The notes under the pieces were generated by a model. The model worked only from the letters and a program-made list of their open reading frames with translations. It made no database searches and was not told the DNA's origin. This document shows, piece after piece, positions 1 through 5,789 of a DNA stretch of 11,581 nt. Made by a program: the position numbers and the translations under genes. Numbering within the stretch: position 1 is the first letter of the stretch; every line of letters begins with the position of its first letter. Where the stretch lies: contig CAZHZT010000157.1 of assembly GCA_964537285.1 (NCBI GenBank), positions 1 to 11,581 of the forward strand, in the 5' to 3' direction. Origin of the DNA: CAZHZT01 sp964537285 (GTDB lineage: Bacteria > Bacteroidota > Bacteroidia > Chitinophagales > Saprospiraceae).

Positions 1-248
1 CAGCAAAATATAAAGATTTTTTATAAATATTTACCAAATGAAATCATCTAGAACCACATTTTTTTTAAAATTAAAAAGTTAAATTTATTTTCTTTATTGG
101 AGTACTTACTTCTATAAAGTTTTTGGTAGTGGGGTGAATCCGTTGATACATAGTTTTCAAGGCCCCATGTTAAAGTGTTTGCAAGCAACTGTCCACATTT
201 TTGACCCACTACCAAGTTTTTATTAGTATCATACCAAAACGAAAAAAT
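1..248. other. AT-rich leader region upstream of the exonuclease gene
   Basis: No credible coding frame is visible here. The first 120 bases are very AT-rich with poly-T and poly-A runs. The stretch 151-158 (TAGTTTTC) matches seven of eight positions of the Bacteroidota -7 element TAnnTTTG, but no TTTG lies at the usual distance upstream, so I do not call a promoter. An 11-bp inverted repeat (123-133 and 205-215) sits just before the chosen start and is listed separately. The promoter for the + strand gene should lie in this stretch, but the sequence does not fix its position. Confidence 0.4.
123..215. repeat. widely spaced 11-bp inverted repeat
   Basis: TTGGTAGTGGG at 123-133 is perfectly complementary to CCCACTACCAA at 205-215, with 71 nt between. 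If transcribed, the arms could pair and place the base of a stem about 33 nt before the ATG at 249. It could be a leader-RNA structure, the terminal repeats of a tiny degenerate element, or chance. The sequence does not decide between these. Confidence 0.4.
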
Positions 249-1004
249 ATGTTAGATCATCTCAATTTATACAATGTACTCTTTCTGGATATTGAAACGG
301 TATCAGGGCATGCCGGCTACGATGAACTCAGAGAGGACCTTAAAGTCTTGTGGAAACACAAGTGCAAAAGCATTCTAAAGCAATACGATGAAGAGGTTAC
401 CGATGAACAAGCTGCGGAAACCTATACTGAAAAAGCAGGAATATATGCTGAGTTTGGAAAAATTGTCTGCATTTCAGTAGGGATCATTGTCAAAAATGCA
501 GAGGGGAAAATGTGTGTGCGACTGAAATCCTATGCCGATAAAGATGAAAGAGTATTATTAGAAGAATTTTCTGAATTGGTTAACCAATACTATTCCAATC
601 CGAATCGTCATTCTTTTTGTGGGCACAACATCCGCGAATTTGATATGCCGTACATCTGTCGCCGGATGATTATTAATTCACTGCCTTTACCTGAGCCATT
701 CAATATTTCCGGCAAAAAACCGTGGGAGGTAAAGTACTTCCTCGATACCTTCGAAATGTGGAAATTCGGAGATTATAAAAATTATACGTCCTTGAAATTA
801 CTAGCCGCTGTACTGGATTTTCCTTCCCCTAAAGATGATATCGATGGAAGCGAGGTGGGTAGGGTTTTCTGGCAGGAAGACGATCTGGAACGCATCGCAG
901 AGTACTGCGAGAAAGATGTACTGGCAGTAGTGCAGTTATTGCTTCGGTATATGTTGAGGCCTATACTGGAAGAGGAGCAAATTAGGTTTGTAGATCGCGA
1001 GTAG
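249..1004 (+). CDS. stand-alone 3'-5' exonuclease, PolB-like (DnaQ-fold) family
   Basis: The 251-residue product matches the predicted PolB-like 3'-5' exonuclease family (RNase H/DnaQ fold). All three exonuclease motifs are present. Exo I is LFLDIET, with D14 and E16. Exo II is GHNIREFD, ending in D132. Exo III is EYCEKD, with Y219 and D223. These four acidic residues are the expected two-metal catalytic set for removing nucleotides from a 3' end. No polymerase, helicase or membrane segment is attached, so it is a cytoplasmic single-domain enzyme; a DNA substrate is likely but not shown. The frame is open upstream to a TTG at 201. I chose ATG at 249 because the extra 16 residues (THYQVFISIIPKRKN) precede the first core strand and contribute no motif. 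No strong Shine-Dalgarno is visible, as is usual in Bacteroidota. It is the only + strand gene and is convergent with the peptidase gene, so a shared role is unlikely. Confidence 0.85.
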   Translation: MLDHLNLYNVLFLDIETVSGHAGYDELREDLKVLWKHKCKSILKQYDEEVTDEQAAETYTEKAGIYAEFGKIVCISVGIIVKNAEGKMCVRLKSYADKDERVLLEEFSELVNQYYSNPNRHSFCGHNIREFDMPYICRRMIINSLPLPEPFNISGKKPWEVKYFLDTFEMWKFGDYKNYTSLKLLAAVLDFPSPKDDIDGSEVGRVFWQEDDLERIAEYCEKDVLAVVQLLLRYMLRPILEEEQIRFVDRE

Positions 1005-1015
1005 GATGGTGAAGG

Positions 1016-1055
1016 AAACATTAGTCATCCCGAATTTTCGGGATGACTAATGTTT
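1016..1055. terminator. bidirectional hairpin terminator between convergent genes
   Basis: A perfect 17-bp stem (arms 1016-1032 and 1039-1055) encloses the six-base loop AATTTT. The arms run AAACATTAGTCATCCCG and its complement. It begins 11 bases after the exonuclease stop and ends 14 bases before the last codon of the minus-strand peptidase gene, so it can end transcription from both sides. On the + strand the stem leads into TGTTTATTTATAT, and on the minus strand into TTTCCTTC, so the right-hand T-rich tail is the better one. Confidence 0.85.
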
Positions 1056-1069
1056 ATTTATATCTCTCT

Positions 1070-4000
1070 TTACTGTACAATCAACCTCTCTATCGCCGAA
1101 CCTTCTTTCGAGCTTACCTTAATCATATAAATTCCTTTAGGCATGTTAGCAGCATTAAGCGAATAATTATTCGTGCCCGCAGCCACTGACTGTGTCAATA
1201 AGCGTTGGCCTGCTACATTGAACATTTCAATTACAGCCTCCGAACGCAATGGCTTTTCAAATTGCAACTGCACGAAATTGCTTGCTGGATTAGGGAATAA
1301 TGTGAATGCATTTTTGGTATTAATATCTTTAACGGAAAGAACCGGAGCATCCTCATCCATTACTATCGTAAATTTGGTGATGCCGATCCATCCACCGCTG
1401 CCGTCGTGAACAGTGAAATAGAAAGAATCTTCCGGCTCCGGGGAACCATCGTGATCGTAGTGGAAAAAGTCATTGTTAAGGGTGTACTGGTAGAAAATAT
1501 CACCAACCTTTTGCTCAATCGTACCCAGGCGATATAACTTACCATGTTCAGGAGCTTTTACAAGGGTGTAAATGAGCTCTGTAGGCAAATTGTCATTATC
1601 CTCTACAAGCAAGAATGTATCCGAAACCAAACGAGCCGCTGAAGGGCGTACCGGAAGGATTTCGTTGGTTACTATGAATGGTCCGTTTAAGTTTACATCA
1701 GAACAGATTTCCAGAACAAAAGCATCAAGCGCACCGCCTTCACCGAAGTTGTCGGTTACTTTTGCTGAAAGTGTCCATTCTCCCAATGCATCTTCTAACA
1801 AGAAAGGATCAAAGGACTGCTTAGGCTTGTAGTTGCCATTGTTAACAGGTGGACAAGAAACCGTAGTAGGGGCATCGTCGTCAAACTTGATATTGCTGAA
1901 AATAGCGGCAGTACAGAAGGAGTTACCAAACAACAAACGCTCTGTTCCGGCAGGGCTTCTCAGGTAAACATTCAAATATTGCAGGGAGTTGTGATAACCA
2001 CTTACACTTCTCACATTGATATCGCTAATTGATCCTCCATTAGGTACAAATATTTTGGATTCGATCGTTGGCGTACCTACTGAAGGAATCGGTTGAGGTA
2101 AATCTGTAGCCTCATATTGTGTACAAGAGAAAGCTAGTGTCACAAAAGCAAATGGCAATTCAGCATACTCGCCGGCCTTGCATGCATTGCCCGGGCGTAC
2201 ACGCCAATAATAAACGGTTCCGTTTTCTAAAGTAGCCCCTGATTCATAGGTAGTCACGTCAATTCCATAAGCCGCATCAGTAATTGTGTCAAAGGCAGGG
2301 CTTAAAGAAAGCTCGAAATCGTAGTAAGTAGCGTTTGGAAGCGGCGTCCAGTTAAATGTTGGCAGCGCAGACACTCCTGATGCGCCATCTTCAGGGCCTA
2401 TCAAGCCAAAACTGCTGAAATCACTGAAAGTAACAAATATTTCAAAAGTGCGGTATGAAGGCGGCTGATTACCAGAAGTAGCTTCAATAACGATTTCCTG
2501 AAGTCCTTCAACAGTAACGTTATCAAAATTGATCGTTAATGTAGTAGATTCTGAAGGGCTAAGCTCTGAATCTGCAAACTCGGCAGTTGCTCCTGTTGGT
2601 AAGCCGCTGAAAACAGATAATTGAATAGTGGTATCATAATCCAGAATAGATGCCGTGTTGATATCGATAACCACTTCAGTAGGTGTACATATCTCCTGAT
2701 AAAGAGGGCCTGCGTTCAACGTATAGGTTGGAGAAGCTGGTGGAAGAATGGAAAAGTTGTTATTTGAAATATCGAAGAAGATATTATCTGCTGCTTCTAC
2801 GCGTACGCGGGCGGTACTGCTTACATTATCTGGCACAGTAATAAATTGACTTCCATCATTGAATGCACCTTCTGCTAAGGTGATAGGGTAGGTGAAGCCA
2901 CCGTCCAGAGAAAGGCGAATATTAACCGTTTTACAATTTACCGGGCTTAGGTTTGTGTTGGCTACATTCCAGGTTACTTCTACATAATCTCCTACTGTCC
3001 ATTCAATCCCTGAGGCATTGGGAGATTGTACGAGGAATGGTCCTGCCTGATCTGTGGCTTCAAAAGCTACTTCTTCCCAGATGGTACCGCTACCACCAGG
3101 GAAATTGTCCCGGACAGTACAAGTGAAATTCATTAAACGGCTGATGGTAGGCAATACCTCCACATCCGTTGTCGTATTGTTTACAATGTTTTGCATCCGG
3201 GGGAATACTCGTGTAGGGTTTGGAGTTGGTAAAAATGAGCGGAAAGCCGGAGCATTTGCTGCCGGATTGCCCAGCGGGCTGGTAGGCCCCAGGTTATATT
3301 GCTCCCAGCAATAGGTAAGTTGATCGTTATCAACATCAGTCGCAATGGCTGTAAGTTCAAAAGGAGTTCCAATTGGAATGAAGAATCCATCTGTATAAGG
3401 AAGCTCAAGTTCTGGTTCTGTATTGCCATTAGGAACGATAACGGGGCAGCTATTCCCGTTTGCCACTCTACTGAACTGAACCATACTCACAATAGAGCCT
3501 ATGTTGAAGTAATCATCGGAGAAGAACTGTACGTTATTTCCTCCGCAAGCTCCAGCGTAGGACATGATCGTACTTCCACTACCTGGTTCATAAGCTGTGC
3601 CGGCAGATTCATTCCCTCCACAATTGTTGAAACTATGGGTAGCAGCGAACTGATGCCCGATTTCGTGCGCAAAAATTTGTATCGCTAAATCTTCTACATC
3701 ACTATAAACAAAGGCACAAGTGGCACCACGAGATTTATGATTGCCTGAACCAGGATTGCTGTTACAAACAGAGCTCAAAGAGGCTAAACCCACTACACCA
3801 CCACCATTACAACTATTGGTCATGGTATGTCCGATATCGTATAGCTGAGTAGGAATTACCGCAAATACAGTAGGGTTGGCATTCAATACGGTACCCAGGT
3901 TTCCGGGAGTAGTAAAAGGATCGGTGAGCGCACTAGTGAAGATAATTTCATCCAAACCGTCAATAAGAATAAAAGTAATTGCTGCATCGGCTTCAAATAC

Positions 4001-4726
4001 TTGATTCGTGCGGTTCATCATTTTTGAGAATTCGGAAACCACTTCAGCTTTGGATGGCCCATACTCCGCAGTAAACTCACCTGCAGCAGCAATTGCGATG
4101 CGATACTGACGAACTTCAACCGGAGCATTTTGTGTTAGGCTGCGGTCCGTAGCAAAAGTTTCTACGTGATCTTCTGCTTCAATGATCGGATGATCTTCAT
4201 CGTGAACACCACATTTATAATCAGGAAGATTTAGACTGGATAGGTCAAAATCATTAGCGTTATAGCTGAAATAGTAGCGATCTTGCTTCTTAGCAAATGG
4301 ATCAACCAGGATTTTTCCTTCTGGTGTTAAAATAGATGCATAAAAGCCTTTGTAAGTATACCCCAACTTAACAGTATACCCTTTGTTATTGATACTTTTA
4401 CCAGAGAAAGATTTGATTTCAGGGTATTTTGCAGCCAAGCCAGCTTGCATAACGGGGGTCTCCCAAATCTCGAAAGCTTCAAACTGACCGTTTGGCAGTG
4501 GGATCTGAATGGTTTCTTTTTTAGACGTTCCGCTTAATTTAGAAAGATCTTTTTTTAGCAGATCATAGTCCAATTCCAACAATTGGTAATGGTTGGGCAG
4601 GTAATTTCGGCTTACCGATTCAGGACTCAGTTGCATGTCTTTCTGTTGAATGGCCTTCCAGTAAGGGGCCTGGCTGAAAGCAGCCAATGGCAAAGCGATT
4701 GCGCATAGTAAAATTAATAATCGCAT
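1070..4726 (-). CDS. secreted reprolysin-like zinc metallopeptidase with P domain and T9SS sorting domain
   Basis: This 1218-residue multidomain metallopeptidase is predicted to be exported by the Sec and type IX systems. Residues 1-19 form a signal peptide (MRLLILLCAIALPLAAFSQ). A propeptide follows to about 200 and carries YKCGV (C172), which resembles the cysteine switch of metzincins. The catalytic domain (about 203-425) has the zinc motif HEIGHQFAATH (H354, E355, H358, H364) and the Met-turn STIMSY (M388). Several beta-sandwich regions follow (about 430-765), then a fibronectin-III-like domain (about 770-863, with YYWRVRP). Next come a proprotein-convertase P-like domain (about 884-1008, with YLRSPAGTE, FDDDAP and GEWTL) and a cadherin/CSPG-like repeat (about 1028-1110, with APEHGKL, FHYDHDGS and DSFYFTVHDG). 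The type A sorting domain is at about 1142-1218 (LFPNPAS ... MPKGIYMIKV). The protein should end up on the cell surface or outside the cell; its substrate is unknown. The motif has alanine (A361) where metzincins usually have glycine. The gene is probably transcribed alone, with an inverted repeat upstream and a terminator downstream. Confidence 0.92.
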   Translation of the reverse strand: MRLLILLCAIALPLAAFSQAPYWKAIQQKDMQLSPESVSRNYLPNHYQLLELDYDLLKKDLSKLSGTSKKETIQIPLPNGQFEAFEIWETPVMQAGLAAKYPEIKSFSGKSINNKGYTVKLGYTYKGFYASILTPEGKILVDPFAKKQDRYYFSYNANDFDLSSLNLPDYKCGVHDEDHPIIEAEDHVETFATDRSLTQNAPVEVRQYRIAIAAAGEFTAEYGPSKAEVVSEFSKMMNRTNQVFEADAAITFILIDGLDEIIFTSALTDPFTTPGNLGTVLNANPTVFAVIPTQLYDIGHTMTNSCNGGGVVGLASLSSVCNSNPGSGNHKSRGATCAFVYSDVEDLAIQIFAHEIGHQFAATHSFNNCGGNESAGTAYEPGSGSTIMSYAGACGGNNVQFFSDDYFNIGSIVSMVQFSRVANGNSCPVIVPNGNTEPELELPYTDGFFIPIGTPFELTAIATDVDNDQLTYCWEQYNLGPTSPLGNPAANAPAFRSFLPTPNPTRVFPRMQNIVNNTTTDVEVLPTISRLMNFTCTVRDNFPGGSGTIWEEVAFEATDQAGPFLVQSPNASGIEWTVGDYVEVTWNVANTNLSPVNCKTVNIRLSLDGGFTYPITLAEGAFNDGSQFITVPDNVSSTARVRVEAADNIFFDISNNNFSILPPASPTYTLNAGPLYQEICTPTEVVIDINTASILDYDTTIQLSVFSGLPTGATAEFADSELSPSESTTLTINFDNVTVEGLQEIVIEATSGNQPPSYRTFEIFVTFSDFSSFGLIGPEDGASGVSALPTFNWTPLPNATYYDFELSLSPAFDTITDAAYGIDVTTYESGATLENGTVYYWRVRPGNACKAGEYAELPFAFVTLAFSCTQYEATDLPQPIPSVGTPTIESKIFVPNGGSISDINVRSVSGYHNSLQYLNVYLRSPAGTERLLFGNSFCTAAIFSNIKFDDDAPTTVSCPPVNNGNYKPKQSFDPFLLEDALGEWTLSAKVTDNFGEGGALDAFVLEICSDVNLNGPFIVTNEILPVRPSAARLVSDTFLLVEDNDNLPTELIYTLVKAPEHGKLYRLGTIEQKVGDIFYQYTLNNDFFHYDHDGSPEPEDSFYFTVHDGSGGWIGITKFTIVMDEDAPVLSVKDINTKNAFTLFPNPASNFVQLQFEKPLRSEAVIEMFNVAGQRLLTQSVAAGTNNYSLNAANMPKGIYMIKVSSKEGSAIERLIVQ

Positions 4727-4849
4727 GATAAAGTTCTTTATTAAAATTAAATAATGCTTTAGGCTAGGAAACAGGGATCAATAACAAGAAATGTAAAAAT
4801 AAGGCAGAAAGTTCTTCTGTGGGAGAGGGAATGCAGTTTTGTCGTCAGG

Positions 4850-4925
4850 ATGATTATTTATTCGGCAGATGATTTTTTTAAACTAAAGTTATTCAAAACA
4901 AATCATCTGCCGAATAAATAATCAT
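4850..4925. repeat. perfect 26-bp inverted repeat with 24-nt loop
   Basis: The arms at 4850-4875 and 4900-4925 are exact complements over 26 bp (outer part ATGATTATTTATTCGG, inner part CAGATGATTT). They enclose a 24-nt AT-rich loop, mostly T and A. The element lies between the end of the DUF1573 gene (4956) and the start of the peptidase gene (4726). It begins 31 bases past the DUF1573 stop, so it probably acts as that gene's terminator or as an mRNA 3'-end stabiliser. No T-run follows the stem on the minus strand, and the loop is long for a terminator. A small palindromic repeat element or a peptidase leader structure is therefore also possible. Confidence 0.75.
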
Positions 4926-4955
4926 TGAAAGCTAAGTAATTAAAAATCTCCCTCT

Positions 4956-5603
4956 TTACTTGATCAGTGCTTTAACGGTAAGATTAACAGATTCTTCCGG
5001 AATGTTTGCAATGACCATAATACGTTTGTACTGTTGGTTCAATTTACCTTTACTATCAAATACAACATCAATTTTACCTGTATCACCAGGAGATATAGCT
5101 TCTTTAGGATAGGAAGCTACTGTACATCCACAAGTAGTTTTCACATTTTTAATTATCAATGCTTCATTCCCGGTATTGGTAAATTTGAAGGTGTGGGAAA
5201 CCTTGTCCCCTTGATTGATTTTACCAAAATCATGTATTTTTTCTTCAAATTCAATACTCGTGATGGGCTCTCCCGGTTCATTTATCATTTCAGGAGCTAT
5301 TCCTGAATCTTTTCCTTCGTTAGGGTCAAAATTCTGAGCTTGTTCAGCAAACGTAAGCACAAAATCCAGATCGGGTGCACTGATTTTTTTAACAATCTTC
5401 TTCATTTGCTTCAACGGGTCCACATCCGCCCTGCGAATAGCCACTGCCAATAGCTCCTTCTGCTGTGTCGGCGATAATTTTTCAAGCAATTGCAATAAGC
5501 GAGCCTGGTCTTCTTTGCCGGCAGGAGCATCCTGCGCATTTAAATTTACACAAAGCAATAATGCCAAAAGTCCGAATAATAGTTGTTTAATCATGATGTT
5601 CAT
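4956..5603 (-). CDS. secreted DUF1573 domain protein
   Basis: The 215-residue protein starts with a signal peptide (about residues 1-23, MIKQLLFGLLALLLCVNLNAQ). A charged helical segment follows (about 30-92), with heptad-like leucines in ARLLQLLEKLSPTQQKELL. After a Pro/Gly-rich linker comes a C-terminal DUF1573 domain (about 115-212). The domain shows the usual family marks: FEEKIHDFGKI, then FKFTNTGNEALII, then the TTCGCT signature (C158 and C160), then the SPGDTGKIDVVFDSKGK segment. DUF1573 has an immunoglobulin-like fold and no established biochemical role; many members in Bacteroidota are exported. The signal-peptide cysteine (C18, LLCVN) is not in a good lipobox, so I expect a soluble periplasmic or surface protein. 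The start could also be the ATG at 5594 (residue 4), with no effect on the signal peptide. A possible -7 promoter element lies 20-27 bases upstream. The gene is flanked on both sides by long inverted repeats, which suggests a single-gene transcript. Confidence 0.88.
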   Translation of the reverse strand: MNIMIKQLLFGLLALLLCVNLNAQDAPAGKEDQARLLQLLEKLSPTQQKELLAVAIRRADVDPLKQMKKIVKKISAPDLDFVLTFAEQAQNFDPNEGKDSGIAPEMINEPGEPITSIEFEEKIHDFGKINQGDKVSHTFKFTNTGNEALIIKNVKTTCGCTVASYPKEAISPGDTGKIDVVFDSKGKLNQQYKRIMVIANIPEESVNLTVKALIK

Positions 5604-5622
5604 AGAATATTAGATTTTTGCC

Positions 5623-5630
5623 CAAAATTA
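5623..5630 (-). promoter_or_regulatory. candidate Bacteroidota -7 promoter element for the DUF1573 gene
   Basis: Read on the minus strand, this is TAATTTTG, an exact match to the Bacteroidota -7 consensus TAnnTTTG. It would place transcription start roughly 15 bases before the ATG at 5603. The -33 partner is poor: the nearest TTTG copies are at 5641-5648, about 10-14 bases upstream instead of about 19. The call therefore rests on the -7 match and its position. Confidence 0.35.
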
Positions 5631-5679
5631 ATAAAATCGCCAAACAAATGAACTCAACTTTCAAAATACAAAAACGATC

Positions 5680-5789
5680 AAATGCGGTTAACGGCCAACG
5701 GTTAACGGTGAACGGAATGAATAATTGGACCTTTGGTCCAATTATTTTGAATTTCGTTGACCGTTCCCCGTTAACCGTTAACCGCATTT
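5680..5789. repeat. inverted arrays of GGNNAAC heptamers around a central hairpin
   Basis: The left array (5686-5713) is four head-to-tail heptamers: GGTTAAC, GGCCAAC, GGTTAAC, GGTGAAC. The right array (5756-5783), read on the minus strand from the outside in, is GGTTAAC, GGTTAAC, GGGGAAC, GGTCAAC. The fixed pattern is GGNNAAC, and only bases 3 and 4 vary. The outermost 15 bases (5680-5694 and 5775-5789) are exact complements, and the centre holds a separate 12-bp hairpin. The whole element fills most of the gap between the DUF1573 promoter and the end of the 1191-residue gene, and its outer arm overlaps that gene's stop codon by two bases. Similar short spurious frames with the translation TVNGERSTVNG are, from memory, frequent in Bacteroidota genomes, so this may be a copy of a dispersed repeat. 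Confidence 0.8.
5720..5746 (-). terminator. central 12-bp hairpin, likely terminator of the barrel-gene pair
   Basis: AATAATTGGACC (5720-5731) and its exact complement (5735-5746) enclose a three-base loop, at the centre of the heptamer element. It lies about 40 bases past the stop of the 1191-residue gene. On the minus strand the stem runs out into AATTATTCATTCC, a weak T-rich tail. A terminator role is the simplest reading, but the hairpin may belong to the repeat element. Confidence 0.5.

Noticed and set aside
201..248. Upstream TTG start for the exonuclease, adding 16 residues
   Set aside because: The added residues precede the first core strand, carry no motif, and run through the inverted-repeat arm. 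The ATG at 249 gives a compact family-like N-terminus.
782..1021. A 79-residue minus-strand frame rich in Ser over the 3' end of the exonuclease gene
   Set aside because: Low-complexity antisense shadow of the exonuclease C-terminus, which contains the Exo III motif in the other frame.
3299..3688. A 129-residue + strand open frame opposite the peptidase catalytic region
   Set aside because: It lies entirely antisense to the zinc-motif-bearing coding frame, has no recognisable domain, and no promoter or terminator goes with it.
5587..5787. A 66-residue minus-strand frame reading MRLTVNGERSTKF...
   Set aside because: It is a translation of the heptamer repeat element and hairpin, overlaps the DUF1573 promoter and start, and has no signal or domain. 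It is a spurious frame.
1016..5789. The three intergenic inverted repeats as members of one repeat family or a CRISPR-like array
   Set aside because: Their arm sequences share no common core, and there is no regular repeat-spacer spacing and no cas-like gene.
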